Shown: positions 18,093-27,862, counted from the stretch's first letter. The stretch is 64,000 nt of DNA from DATJIG01 sp050260515 (GCA_050260515.1 JBLNCI010000029.1:1-64000), one strand, 5' to 3'. Program-made: numbers and translations. The notes: generated by a model not told the origin, from the letters alone.

Positions 18093-19346
18093 TCACGCCG
18101 CCTGCACGGTCACGCGCTGCACCACGTTGTTGTGGTAGCCGGCGGGATTGAAGATCAGCTCCGAGGCCTGGGACTGACCGATCCGGTTGGTCGCCTTCGC
18201 CATGATCGTCATGCTGCCCGCTCGCTGCGGCGTCACGCGATAGCGCCAGGTGCGGAACGAGAACCGACCGGCGTCCTCGCCGAGCGTGGCCGCCTGCCAG
18301 CTTCGGCCGCCATTCAGGGAGACCTCGACGGTCTGAATGCCGTAGCCGCCGTCCCAGGCGACTCCGCGGACGTCGAGAGGTTTCCCGACCGGCACTCGTT
18401 GGCCTTCGTTCACGTTCGTGATCAGCGAGTTGATGACCATTTCCGTGATCGGCGTGTTGGCCGTCGTCTCCTGCGACACGAACCGCTGCACGACCGGGAA
18501 CATCTGGGTCGGAATGCGGTAGGCGCTCTTGACCCAGAAGCCGTCGAACGGCTTGGCGATCGCGTTGATCGAGGTGATGTGCTTCACCCAGTAGGTCGCG
18601 GTCCATCCTGGGATCACGACCCGGGCCGGGAAGCCGTTGAAGTGCGGCAGCGGTTCGCCGTTCATTTCGTAGGCGACGAGCGCGTTCTCATCCAGCGCCT
18701 TCCACGCCGGAATGCTCTTCACGAAATCCGGGGTCTTGTCCAACACCGGACCGTCCTCGCCGTCGAGGACGATCTCGACCGCCTCCTTCTTGATGCCGGC
18801 GCGTTCAAGGATGTCCTTGAGGCGGGCGCCCTTCCATTTCGCGTTGCCCATCGCGCCGTAGCCCCACTGCACGCCGGCGACATGCGGTTGCGACAGGCCG
18901 CGGCGATTGCCGGAGCACTGGCATACGGCGGCGATCTCCACCGCGGGGAAGTCGTTGCGGAGCTGGTCGAGCGTCAGCGTGAGGGATCGCTCGACGGAGT
19001 CGCCGCCGACCGAGAGCCGCCAGGACGCGGCGTCGACCTCGGGGATGACCGCAAGGTGATAGCGGACGAAGAAGGCGTCGTTGCGCGTGAAGGTGCTGTT
19101 GAAGTGGCTGATCGGCGTCTCGTAGTTGGGCGGCCGGTAGCTGAGCTTGATCAGCGGCACCTTGCCCGGGAGCGCCTCGAGAACGGCCTCGTCTCGGACA
19201 CCGCTCGGCACGCCGCCGGCGAGCGGCACCCCGGTCTCCGCCGCCCACGACAGGCCGGGAAGCGCGAGGTTCCCGGTCAGCGCCGCGGTCCCGACCGCGA
19301 GCGACCCGCCGCCAACGCCCTTGAGAAGTTGTCGTCTGCTCAGCAT
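18093..19346 (-). CDS. sorA: Sulfite oxidase-family molybdopterin oxidoreductase
   Basis: The 417-residue protein starts at ATG 19346, preceded by GGAGGGG, and opens with a Tat signal SRRQLLKG, so it is exported folded to the periplasm. The molybdopterin domain holds CSGNRRG, whose Cys144 should ligate Mo, and the C-terminal third is the Mo-co dimerisation domain of the sulfite oxidase family. With the adjacent cytochrome it forms a SorAB-like enzyme oxidising sulfite to sulfate. Related family members (for example YedY-type) lack a cytochrome partner, so the neighbour supports this call. Confidence 0.82.
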   Translation of the reverse strand: MLSRRQLLKGVGGGSLAVGTAALTGNLALPGLSWAAETGVPLAGGVPSGVRDEAVLEALPGKVPLIKLSYRPPNYETPISHFNSTFTRNDAFFVRYHLAVIPEVDAASWRLSVGGDSVERSLTLTLDQLRNDFPAVEIAAVCQCSGNRRGLSQPHVAGVQWGYGAMGNAKWKGARLKDILERAGIKKEAVEIVLDGEDGPVLDKTPDFVKSIPAWKALDENALVAYEMNGEPLPHFNGFPARVVIPGWTATYWVKHITSINAIAKPFDGFWVKSAYRIPTQMFPVVQRFVSQETTANTPITEMVINSLITNVNEGQRVPVGKPLDVRGVAWDGGYGIQTVEVSLNGGRSWQAATLGEDAGRFSFRTWRYRVTPQRAGSMTIMAKATNRIGQSQASELIFNPAGYHNNVVQRVTVQAA

Positions 19347-19461
19347 GGGCCCCTCCCTCGGTCGCCGCATGAGACGCACGCCAACAGGAGGAAATCAGGG
19401 CACGAACGAAGGCCGCGGTCAACGAACCATTGGGCGGTTCATGCCAAACCCGAGCCGCGGT

Positions 19462-20385
19462 TCAGCCGACGACCTCGTTGTAATACCTCGGCTCTATGTA
19501 TCGGGTCGGGTCGGTGAGCGGCGCCTTGCCTGTCCCGTAGCGGGTCCGCAGATCGAGCACGGTCCTGACGCCGTCCGGGATCATGCGCGCTTCGGGGGTG
19601 AGGCCGGAAGCGGGGGACAGCAGGCTCTTCATCACCGCGTCCACAACTCCGGGCTTGATCTCCGGCATGTTGCGCAAGAGGACCTGGGCGGCCTCCGCGC
19701 GATGGTCCGGCGCCAGCGTCCACGCGAGGCCCGCGAGATAGCCCCTGATGTAGCCCTTCACCGCGTCTGCGTTCGCCGCCGCCCAGCGCCGGCTCGCGGC
19801 GAACACGCCTCCCTGGTAGCTCGGGAACAGCCGCGTGCTGGTATCGAGGACGCGGAAGCCCTGGGCGCGGGCGATGCTGGTGAACGGTTCGATGGTGATG
19901 GTCCCGGCGTGCTGGCCGGCTTTGACCGACTCCCACCGGAGCGGCGTCGCGCCGACCGGCGCCATGGTGTAGTCGCCGCGCTGCAATCCCGCCTGCGCCA
20001 GCATCTCGTACAGAACGAACGCGAAGCCCGTCGCGAGCGCGTCGAGCGCGAGCGACTTGCCCTTGAGATCGGCGTACTCGCGCACCTCGGGGTTCACGAC
20101 GAACGCGAGCTCGATCTGGGTCGCGCCCATGAAGGCGACGAAGTCGGGAGTCTCCGCGAGCTGCACCGCGCCCTGGCCCTCCTGGTAGGCGACGACGTTG
20201 TCGAACGCGGTGCCTGCGATGTGGAACTTGCCCGCCGCGAGATTTTCCGCCTGGAACGCCGAACTCGGCGTCGTCGTCAGATTCACCTCGACGCCGGCAT
20301 CGGCGAAGAAGCCTTTCTCCCGCGCGACGAACACCGGCAGGTTGGGCGCGCCGGGGAACGCGATGAGCTCGATCGTGTGGGGCAT
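19462..20385 (-). CDS. NMT1/THI5-like substrate-binding protein lacking a signal peptide
   Basis: The 307-residue product aligns by eye along its length with the secreted binding protein at 37610 (shared motifs IAFxGAPN, then YADLKGK and TGFAFV). From the ATG at 20385 the protein begins MPHTIELIAFPG and has no signal peptide; the longer frame from 20439 adds only polar residues. It starts one base after the stop of the molybdenum hydroxylase gene and is thus part of that operon, with no permease or ATPase. It may be cytoplasmic and act as a ligand binder or enzyme rather than a transporter component. Confidence 0.85.
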   Translation of the reverse strand: MPHTIELIAFPGAPNLPVFVAREKGFFADAGVEVNLTTTPSSAFQAENLAAGKFHIAGTAFDNVVAYQEGQGAVQLAETPDFVAFMGATQIELAFVVNPEVREYADLKGKSLALDALATGFAFVLYEMLAQAGLQRGDYTMAPVGATPLRWESVKAGQHAGTITIEPFTSIARAQGFRVLDTSTRLFPSYQGGVFAASRRWAAANADAVKGYIRGYLAGLAWTLAPDHRAEAAQVLLRNMPEIKPGVVDAVMKSLLSPASGLTPEARMIPDGVRTVLDLRTRYGTGKAPLTDPTRYIEPRYYNEVVG

Positions 20386-20386
20386 G

Positions 20387-22756
20387 TCAGGCTCGTCTCT
20401 TTTTCTGACGGACGTCGCGGACGGCCTTCCAGACGGCATGGGGCGTCACCGGCATCGCGATGTCCCGGACGCCGTAGGGTTTCAGCGCGTCGACGATCGC
20501 GCTGACGATGACCGCCGGAGCCGGAGTGGTGCCGCCCTCGCCGCCCGCCTTGATGCCGAGCGGATTGGTCGGCGACAGCACCTCGGCGATATGGGTACGG
20601 AACCGCGGGAAGTGATAGGAGCGCGGCATGCCGTAATCCATCAGCGAGCCGCACAGCGGCTGACCGGACGCGGGATCGATCGCGCACTGCTCCCACAGCG
20701 CCTGGCCGACGCCCTGGACGATTCCGCCCCGGGTCTGGCCCTCGACGATGAGCGGATTGATGCAGCGGCCGACGTCGTCGACCGCGGCGTAGCGCGTGAT
20801 CGCGAGCTCGCCGGTATCGGGATCGATCTCGATCTCGCAGACGTGGCAGCCGTTCGGGAACACCGGATCGTGCATCTCGTTGTCGCGGACGACCGCGACG
20901 CCGTCCTTGAGATCGCCTGGGAGCTCGGCGCGCGCCGCGGCCTTCGCGAGTTCGATGAAGTCGAACGTCCGGTCGGCGCCTGGGGCGCGGAACCGCCCGT
21001 CCGCGAATTCGATCCGCTCCGGCGACGTCTGCAGCAGGACGGCGGCGATGCGCTTGCCCCTCTCGATGAGGTCCTTCGCCGCGAGCGTGAACACCGTGCC
21101 GGCATGGCGCATCGAGCGCCCGGAGTGCGAGCCGCCGCCAACGCTCACCACGTCGGTGTCGCCCATCACGATGTCGATCGCCTCAACCGGCACCTTGAGC
21201 AGATCGGACACGACCTGGGCGAAGCTGGTCTCGTGGCCTTGCCCGCTCGGCTGGGTGCCGATGACGACGCGCACGCGGCCATCGGGCTTCACCGCGATCT
21301 CGGTGCGCTCCTTCGGCGCGCCGATCGAGGACTCGACGTAGTTGGCGAGGCCGAGGCCGAGCAGCTTGCCGCGCCGCTCGGCGTCGGCGCGACGCGCCGG
21401 AAAGCCGTTCCAGTCGGCGATCCCCATCGCGCGGTCCATGTTCCCTTCATAGGTGCCGCTGTCGTAGGTCGCGCCGACGGCGTTCGTGTACGGCATCCGC
21501 TCCGGCGCTATCAGGTTCTTGCGCCGAAGCTCGACGCGGTCGATTCCGAGTTCCTCGGCGGCAGTGTCGATCAGCCGCTCGATGGCGAACGTGACCTCGG
21601 GGCGACCCGAGCTGCGGTAGGCCTGCGTCGGCATCGTGTTGGTGAACACGGCGCGGGCGCGCAAGGTCGCGGCCGGAATGTCGTAGGATCCGGTGATCAA
21701 GGCCGAGCCCTTGCCCAGCGGCGACAGCGACACGCAGCGCGCGCCGACGTTCGAGACGTTGTCGGCGCGCATCGCGAGGAAGCGGCCGTCCTTGCGCAGC
21801 GCCAGCGACACTTTCGTCACGAGATCGCGACCCTGATAATCGGTGAGGAACGCCTCCGATCGCGTCGCGGTGAACTTCACCGGCCGCCCGATCTTGCGCG
21901 ACCCCCACAGCACCAGTCCGAACTCGACGTAGACGCGGTTGCGCGAGCCGAAATTGCCGCCGACGTCGTAGGACAGGACCCGCAGACGATCCGGCGCGAC
22001 GCCGAGCACGGTCGCGAGCTCGCGTTTCTGGCGCACCGCGCCGCCGGAACCCGCGTAGAGCGTGAAGCGTCCGCTCTCTGCGTCGAAGACGCCGAGCGCG
22101 GCGCGGGTCTCGAGCGGCACCGCGGTGACGCGACCGACGTGGAAATCCATGGTGACGACGTGATCGGCCGAGGCGAACGCGCGCTCGGTCGCATCCGCAT
22201 CGCCGAACAGCGTGTCGACCAGCACGTTGCCGGGCGCCTCGTCCCACACCAGCGGCGCGCCGGGCGCGAGCGCGTCCTCGGACTGCGCGACCCACGGCAG
22301 CTCCTCGAACGCGGTCTCGACCGCCTCGGCGGCATCGAGCGCCTGAGCCCTGGTCTCGGCGACGACCATCGCGTAGGCCTCGCCGACATGGCGCACCTTG
22401 TCGGCCGGCAACAGCACGTGCGGGCCTTCGAACACCTTCGCCCCGTCCGGGCCCTTCAGCTTCATGTCGTACTTGGTCGACGGAACCGGATCGTGCGGGA
22501 TCGGCGCAAGCCCGTCGGCGGCGCAGTCCGCGCCAGTGAAAATTCCGAGCACGCCCGGCATGGCGCGGGCGCGCGAGGCATCGATGCGAAGAATGCGCGC
22601 GTGCGGATACGGCGAGCGCACCATCGCCGCATAAGCCTGCCCCGGAACATTGAAGTCGTCGCTGAACCGGCCGCGGCCCGTCAGCAGCCGCTGGTCCTCC
22701 TTGCGACGCACCGGCTTTCCGATGGCCCGGAAATCGTTTTCGCCGCTACCGTCCAC
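20387..22756 (-). CDS. Xanthine dehydrogenase-family molybdenum hydroxylase, large subunit
   Basis: This 789-residue molybdopterin-binding subunit carries the family N-terminal IGKPVRRKEDQRLLTGRG, the mid-protein TQAYRSSGRPE, GGGSHSGRSMRHAG and the C-terminal KAGGEGGTTPA with the catalytic Glu. The CO-dehydrogenase-specific AYRCSFR loop is absent. The FAD and 2Fe-2S subunits normally encoded beside it are missing. I set the start at GTG 22756, 10 residues before the conserved region; ATG 22807 is the alternative. It is translationally close-coupled to the signal-less binding protein and divergent from the UbiD-family gene. Its substrate is unknown. Confidence 0.85.
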   Translation of the reverse strand: MDGSGENDFRAIGKPVRRKEDQRLLTGRGRFSDDFNVPGQAYAAMVRSPYPHARILRIDASRARAMPGVLGIFTGADCAADGLAPIPHDPVPSTKYDMKLKGPDGAKVFEGPHVLLPADKVRHVGEAYAMVVAETRAQALDAAEAVETAFEELPWVAQSEDALAPGAPLVWDEAPGNVLVDTLFGDADATERAFASADHVVTMDFHVGRVTAVPLETRAALGVFDAESGRFTLYAGSGGAVRQKRELATVLGVAPDRLRVLSYDVGGNFGSRNRVYVEFGLVLWGSRKIGRPVKFTATRSEAFLTDYQGRDLVTKVSLALRKDGRFLAMRADNVSNVGARCVSLSPLGKGSALITGSYDIPAATLRARAVFTNTMPTQAYRSSGRPEVTFAIERLIDTAAEELGIDRVELRRKNLIAPERMPYTNAVGATYDSGTYEGNMDRAMGIADWNGFPARRADAERRGKLLGLGLANYVESSIGAPKERTEIAVKPDGRVRVVIGTQPSGQGHETSFAQVVSDLLKVPVEAIDIVMGDTDVVSVGGGSHSGRSMRHAGTVFTLAAKDLIERGKRIAAVLLQTSPERIEFADGRFRAPGADRTFDFIELAKAAARAELPGDLKDGVAVVRDNEMHDPVFPNGCHVCEIEIDPDTGELAITRYAAVDDVGRCINPLIVEGQTRGGIVQGVGQALWEQCAIDPASGQPLCGSLMDYGMPRSYHFPRFRTHIAEVLSPTNPLGIKAGGEGGTTPAPAVIVSAIVDALKPYGVRDIAMPVTPHAVWKAVRDVRQKKRRA

Positions 22757-22809
22757 GGCGTGCCCCGTCGTCAAATCCGTGTGGCGCGTGCCGCGCCGAT
22801 TCACCATGT

Positions 22810-22931
22810 GGCGCACACGATGCGGCGCACACGCATTTTCGTTGTCGGGGCGGACCCGCCCCGATACCCTTACTGGCACAAGACCAAGTGCCGCACAACG
22901 AGAACGGCACGACGCTCGCGTCGCATTTTCG
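22810..22931. promoter_or_regulatory. Divergent promoter region with hairpin and direct repeats
   Basis: Between the molybdenum hydroxylase and the UbiD-family genes lie a 9-bp perfect stem (TCGGGGCGG 22845-22853 with CCGCCCCGA 22856-22864), two copies of GGCGCACACG (22810 and 22824, period 14) and two copies of CGCATTTTCG (22832 and 22922). The spacing suggests a shared regulatory region; no regulator gene is adjacent. Confidence 0.4.
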
Positions 22932-22963
22932 TCCCAGCTTGCCGCCGCCGATCACCGGACCGC

Positions 22964-24601
22964 ATGAACGCGCCGCCGCCGACGAACGCTCCCGTGGATC
23001 TCCACGACCACCTCGCCCGCCTCGAGGCGCGCGGGCTGCTGGTGCGCGTCGACCGGCCGATCAGCAAGGATACCGAGCTGCACCCGCTGGTGCGCTGGCA
23101 GTTCGTCGGCGGGCTTCCGGAGAGCGCGCGCCGCGCGTTCCTGTTCACCAACGTCACCGGTGCGCGGGGCGAGCGCTACGACATCCCGGTCGTGGTCGGC
23201 GCGCTGGCGGCATCGTCCGAGATATACGCCATCGGCATGGGCTGCGCCGTCGACGAGATCGGCGACGCGTGGACGCGCGCCATGGCCAACCCGATCGCGC
23301 CGGTGTCGGTCGACTCGGCGCCGTGCCATGAGGTCGTGCTCACCGGCGACGCGCTCGTCCGCGCCGGTGGCGTGTCGTCGCTGCCGATCCCGATCTCGAC
23401 GCCCGGGTTCGATGCGGCACCGTACCTGACGGCGACCGTCTGCGTGACCAAGGACCCCGAGACCGGCGTGCGCAACCTCGGCACCTACCGCGCCGGGCTC
23501 AAGGCGAATGATCGCCTCGGCGTGCGGATGGCCTCGCGTCTCGGCGGGGCCGGAGGATATCTGCACTGGCTCAAGTACCAGAAGCGCGGAGAGCCGATGC
23601 CGTGCGCGATCGTGGTCGGCTGTCCGCCGGTGGTCGCCTACACCGGGCCGCAGAAGCTCGCCGTCGGCCAGGACGAGATGGCGGTCGCGGGCGGCCTCGC
23701 CGGCCGTCCGATCCGCGTCACTCGCGCCAAGACCGTCGACCTCGAGATCCCGGCCGATTCCGAGATCGTCGTCGAAGGCCTGATCGACACCGAGTTGCTC
23801 GAGCCCGAAGGGCCGTTCGGCGAGAGCCACGGTCACGTCGCGCTCGAGGACTTCAACATGTCGATGCGCGTCACCGCGATCACGATGCGCAAGCAACCGA
23901 TCTTCGCCTCGATCATCAGCGAGGTGACGCCGAGCGAATCGAGCGTGCTGAAGAAGGCGGCGTACGAGACGCTGTTCCTCAACCACCTGCGCGACCAGCT
24001 CGACATCAAGGGAATCCGGCGCGTCGTCATGCACGAGGCGCTGACCAACCTCCGCAAGGTGCTGTTCCTGCAGTTCGTCCACGGCGCGCCGCACACCGAA
24101 GTGTGGCGCGGCCTGCACGGCGCGGCGACGCTGCAGGCGCAGTGCGGCAAGATCGTCATCGCGGTGTCGGAGGACATCGATCCGTCGAATCCCGACGCGG
24201 TGTTCTGGTCGCTCGCCTATCGCTCGACGCCTTCCGACGACGTCCACATCGTTCCCTACCGCTCCGGTGGTCACGGACCGAAGGGCGGCGGTGAGGATTC
24301 GGCGATGCTGATCGATGCCACGCTGAAGCACCCGGCATCGCCGCTCGCGCTGCCGGCGAGGCCGTTCATGGACAACGCGCGAAAGATCTGGGAGGAGCTC
24401 GGATTGCCGCGCATCGCGCCACAGCCGCCGTGGCACGGGTATTCGCTCGGCGACTGGAACGACGTGTGGCAGCAATTCGCCGACAACGCGGCCAGGGGCG
24501 AGTGGGCGAAAAATGGAGAGAATACGTACGCGCGCCGCCGCGGCGGGCTGACGCCCGAGACGCCGGCGCGCAACGTCGAGGGGCGCACGCGTAAGGAGTA
24601 G
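22964..24601 (+). CDS. UbiD-family prenyl-FMN-dependent decarboxylase
   Basis: The 545-residue protein carries UbiD features: NLGTYRAGLKANDR with the active-site Arg, the IPADSEIVVEGLI motif with the catalytic Glu pair region, and GPFGESHGH. UbiD enzymes reversibly decarboxylate aromatic or unsaturated acids using prenylated FMN made by UbiX, which is not in this window. The ATG at 22964 fits the family start; the frame is open far upstream but there it is antisense to the molybdenum enzyme gene. A TctC gene follows 27 bases later, suggesting a catabolic role over ubiquinone synthesis. Confidence 0.9.
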   Translation: MNAPPPTNAPVDLHDHLARLEARGLLVRVDRPISKDTELHPLVRWQFVGGLPESARRAFLFTNVTGARGERYDIPVVVGALAASSEIYAIGMGCAVDEIGDAWTRAMANPIAPVSVDSAPCHEVVLTGDALVRAGGVSSLPIPISTPGFDAAPYLTATVCVTKDPETGVRNLGTYRAGLKANDRLGVRMASRLGGAGGYLHWLKYQKRGEPMPCAIVVGCPPVVAYTGPQKLAVGQDEMAVAGGLAGRPIRVTRAKTVDLEIPADSEIVVEGLIDTELLEPEGPFGESHGHVALEDFNMSMRVTAITMRKQPIFASIISEVTPSESSVLKKAAYETLFLNHLRDQLDIKGIRRVVMHEALTNLRKVLFLQFVHGAPHTEVWRGLHGAATLQAQCGKIVIAVSEDIDPSNPDAVFWSLAYRSTPSDDVHIVPYRSGGHGPKGGGEDSAMLIDATLKHPASPLALPARPFMDNARKIWEELGLPRIAPQPPWHGYSLGDWNDVWQQFADNAARGEWAKNGENTYARRRGGLTPETPARNVEGRTRKE

Positions 24602-24628
24602 GACAGTCGGACAACGACGGAGGCAGTG

Positions 24629-25657
24629 ATGGTCGCGTTCGGTCGCATCGCGTGTTGGGTGGCAGGAGTCGGGGCAGCGGTCACGACGCTCGCCGGGTCA
24701 GTCGCCGCCCAGTCGGTTGAGCAGTTCTACCGCGGCCGGACAATGACGATTCTGATCGGGCACCCGCCGGGCGGATCGTACGACCTCTACGCTCGCCTCG
24801 CGGCCGACCACATGGGCAAGTTCATCCCGGGACACCCGAACATCATCGTGCAGTCGAAGCCGGGCGGCGGCAGCGCCGTCGCGAGCGCGTATCTCTACGG
24901 CATCGCGCCGCGCGACGGCTCGATGCTCGGACTCTTCGCCGAGACCATCGCCGCGACCCAGGTGCTCGATCCGCAGCTCGGCAAGTGGAAGATGCAGGAG
25001 ATGACCTACATCGGGTCGTTCGCCGGCGTGAACGCCGCGTTCGTCCGGCGCAAAGACTCTCCGGCGAAGACCGTCGAGGACATGCGCAACATCGCGATGA
25101 ACGTCGGCTGCTCGGGGCGCACCTCCCAGAGCTACCAGTCGCCCGCTTTGCTCAAGAACCTCGGCGGGTTCAAGTTCAACCTGATCTGCGGGTATCCTGG
25201 ATCCGCCGAGTACGTGCTCGCGATGGAGAAGGGCGAGGTCGACATGGTGTCGAGCGCCTGGAACCAGTGGATCAGCGCACACCCGCAGAAGATCAAGGAC
25301 GGCGAGTTCGTTCCGGTCATCCAGAGCGGCCTCAAGCGCCATCCCGACCTGCCGGACATCCCGCTCATGCAGGAGCTGGTCAGCGACCCGAAGGTGAAGC
25401 AGGCGATCGAGTTCGCCTCGGCCGGCGCCGCGATCGGACGCGCCATCATCGCGCCACCGAAGGTGCCGCAGGACCGCATCGACGCGCTGCGCGCCGCATT
25501 CGACAAGGTGGTCGAGGACCCCGCGTTCCTCGCCGACGCCAAGAAGCGCCTCGCCGAAATCGATCCGAGTCCCGGAGACGAGGTGCAGCAGGCGGCGCTC
25601 GCCATCGTCAACGCGCCGAAGGACGTCGTCGAGTTGGCGGCGAAGGGGATGGAGTGA
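24629..25657 (+). CDS. TctC-family (Bug) solute-binding protein
   Basis: The 342-residue periplasmic protein has a signal peptide ending AAQS near residue 28 and the tripartite tricarboxylate receptor fold (QFYRGRTMTILIGHPPGGSYD at the start of the mature domain). GGAGG lies 5 bases before ATG 24629, which favours it over the in-frame GTG at 24626. No TctA or TctB membrane genes are adjacent. Its position behind the UbiD-family gene suggests the two share a carboxylate substrate, which is an inference. Confidence 0.87.
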   Translation: MVAFGRIACWVAGVGAAVTTLAGSVAAQSVEQFYRGRTMTILIGHPPGGSYDLYARLAADHMGKFIPGHPNIIVQSKPGGGSAVASAYLYGIAPRDGSMLGLFAETIAATQVLDPQLGKWKMQEMTYIGSFAGVNAAFVRRKDSPAKTVEDMRNIAMNVGCSGRTSQSYQSPALLKNLGGFKFNLICGYPGSAEYVLAMEKGEVDMVSSAWNQWISAHPQKIKDGEFVPVIQSGLKRHPDLPDIPLMQELVSDPKVKQAIEFASAGAAIGRAIIAPPKVPQDRIDALRAAFDKVVEDPAFLADAKKRLAEIDPSPGDEVQQAALAIVNAPKDVVELAAKGME

Positions 25658-25678
25658 CGCGCCGTTAGCGGCGGACGC

Positions 25679-27721
25679 CTACCGGCTCGGGGCGCGACCG
25701 CTGCCCTTGTCGCCGCTGCCTGACGGCTGCTGACGGCCCGGCTGCGCGCGTCCGCCGCCGTTCCCGTTGCCGCTGCTGCCCTGGCCGGTGTCGGCCGGCT
25801 GCGCCTTTTCGGTGTTGGCGTTGACCGACTGGAGCAGCGCGTTGCAGTCGTTGTCCTCGCCGAGGCCGAGCTGGATCGTCGGCAGCAGCGCGCCGAGCGG
25901 CGTCAGCAGCGCCCCGAGCGCGATCGCCGCGGCGCCGCGCGCGGCGAGCGGCCCGGCCTCGGGCGCGATGTTCGGGCTCTTGAGCGGACCGGTGATGCGG
26001 ATCGGCGTCGCGACCGATCCGATGCTCGGCTTCTTCTTCTCCGTGCGCATCGTGTAGTCGATCTGCTCGGCACCGAAGTTGATGGTGCCATCGGCGACGA
26101 TGTTGGCCTCCGTCGTATCGATGATGAACAGGTCGGTGTTGGCGATCCCGTCCTTCACCTCGAAATCGGTCACCATGCAGCGGAGCACCGCGCGGCGCGG
26201 CACGCCGAGCGCCGACATCAGTGAGTTGCCGAAATCGAGCCCGGCGAGGTTCACCAGCAGCGCGCTGATGTCGCCGCCGGTCATGAACAGCTTCAGATCG
26301 CCGTTGGCGCTGCCCATGATCGCCGCCGTCGAGTTGCCCCTTCCGTCGAGCGACGCGTGCCCCCCGATCAGACCCGCCCCTTCCACCGGCGTCTTGGCGA
26401 CCAGCCGGCGCAGATCGACGCGGCTGACGTCGAAATCGATATTGGCGTGCGGCGGATCGTTGCGCGCGTCGAGCGCGACCTTGCCGCCGAGCTTGCCCTG
26501 TCCGATCTGGAAGTTGATCGGATCGGCCTTCGCCACTCCGTCCTTGATGACCAGGTGCGCCTCGAGCTTGTCGATCGGCACCGATTCGTTCTTGATGCTG
26601 TCGGCCGTGTACTTGACGTCGTAGTCGTTCTGCCGCAGCGCGGCGACGTTGAACGGATCGTCGGGGAACAGGCGCGCCCGTTGCCGCTCCTCGCCGGGCT
26701 TGCCGCCGATGAAGCCCGACAGATCCGCCATGTCGACCGTCTTCGATCTCGCCTCGGCAGTGATGAGCGGCCGGTCCTTCCCGGGAGCGACCGCGAAGGA
26801 TCCGGACAGGTCGCTGTTGCCGACCTTCCCGACGAAGTCGTCGAGCCGGATGCTGCCCTTCTTGTAGTCGAGATGGCCTTCGAGGCTGTAGGGCTGCGTC
26901 TTCGCCAGAGGAACCGTGGTGAGATCCGAGAGAGCCGACATGTCCGGTCCCTTGAGCGACACCTGCACGTTGGCGCCGCCGAAACTCCACGGGTCCTGCA
27001 CCGTTCCCTTGACGGCAACGTGGGTCTCGCCGTGGTCGGCCGTGAGGTCGATCGGGTACGGCGTGCTTGGATCGCGCAGCGACAGGAGCGACCCGCCGCG
27101 GAACGCGGCTTGGATTCGTTGACCGACGTAGGTGCCGTCGGCCTTGAGCACGATCTCGGGCTCGGGTTTGCTCTCGTCGGTGTCGACGTCGATCTTGAAG
27201 TCCGATTTCAGCTTCGGGTCGACGATGTGGATGTGGCCGTCGTGGATGATGACGCTGCCGAGCAGCGGGACCGACGGCGGCTTCTTCACCTTTGCCTGCT
27301 GGTCCTCCTCGGCCGGCGGCTGATCGGACGACGCGAGCGTCCAGTTGGCGACGCCCTTCGGATTGCGCCCGAGATCGCCCACCGGCTTGTCGATGATCAG
27401 CGTCGGAATCCGGAGCTCGCCGCGCAGCGCCGCCTTCGGGTCGATCGTCAGCATCACCTTTTCGATGCTGCCGGTGCGCGTGCCTTCGGGGAACTCGGGC
27501 GGGTTGCCGATGACGATGTTCTCGGCCTCCAGCGTTAGATCCCACAGACTGGCGTTGAGATCGCCGATGGTCACCGGGCGGTTCAGCGCCTTCGACGCCA
27601 TGCGCTCGAGCGGCGGCTTGAACCAGTTCCAGTCCCACGCCAGGAACACGGCGACGACCAGCACGACGAAAACCGCCGCGACGATGCCGAGGACGCGCAG
27701 GACCGGGTGCTTTCGCTCCAT
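25679..27721 (-). CDS. AsmA-family envelope protein
   Basis: The 680-residue product has one N-terminal membrane anchor (about residues 10-32), then a long beta-rich periplasmic region with the AsmA N-terminal signature KALNRPVTIGDLNASLWDLTLE and the C-terminal AsmA_2-like part ending near ALGALLTPLGALLPTI. AsmA-family proteins are proposed phospholipid conduits between the membranes. The last 50 residues are Gly/Gln/Pro-rich and probably disordered. I chose ATG 27721, which places the membrane anchor at the expected position; the frame extends upstream without homology. Confidence 0.85.
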   Translation of the reverse strand: MERKHPVLRVLGIVAAVFVVLVVAVFLAWDWNWFKPPLERMASKALNRPVTIGDLNASLWDLTLEAENIVIGNPPEFPEGTRTGSIEKVMLTIDPKAALRGELRIPTLIIDKPVGDLGRNPKGVANWTLASSDQPPAEEDQQAKVKKPPSVPLLGSVIIHDGHIHIVDPKLKSDFKIDVDTDESKPEPEIVLKADGTYVGQRIQAAFRGGSLLSLRDPSTPYPIDLTADHGETHVAVKGTVQDPWSFGGANVQVSLKGPDMSALSDLTTVPLAKTQPYSLEGHLDYKKGSIRLDDFVGKVGNSDLSGSFAVAPGKDRPLITAEARSKTVDMADLSGFIGGKPGEERQRARLFPDDPFNVAALRQNDYDVKYTADSIKNESVPIDKLEAHLVIKDGVAKADPINFQIGQGKLGGKVALDARNDPPHANIDFDVSRVDLRRLVAKTPVEGAGLIGGHASLDGRGNSTAAIMGSANGDLKLFMTGGDISALLVNLAGLDFGNSLMSALGVPRRAVLRCMVTDFEVKDGIANTDLFIIDTTEANIVADGTINFGAEQIDYTMRTEKKKPSIGSVATPIRITGPLKSPNIAPEAGPLAARGAAAIALGALLTPLGALLPTIQLGLGEDNDCNALLQSVNANTEKAQPADTGQGSSGNGNGGGRAQPGRQQPSGSGDKGSGRAPSR

Positions 27722-27862
27722 AGCCACCGGAACGCCGCGGCTTTCGGTTCGTTCCGGTATCCGTTGCCGCCGGCGGCGCCCGCTTCCGCCGATGCAAACG
27801 GCCACTTTCGGTCACGCGAGGGGCCATTGACTCCGCGGCCGGGGCCGATTATCCCTGTCGTC

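Noticed and set aside
20198..22963. Open frame running upstream of the UbiD-family gene on the plus strand
   Set aside because: It is antisense to the well-supported molybdenum hydroxylase gene, its composition is Arg/His-rich as expected for a shadow frame, and the family homology starts only at 22964.
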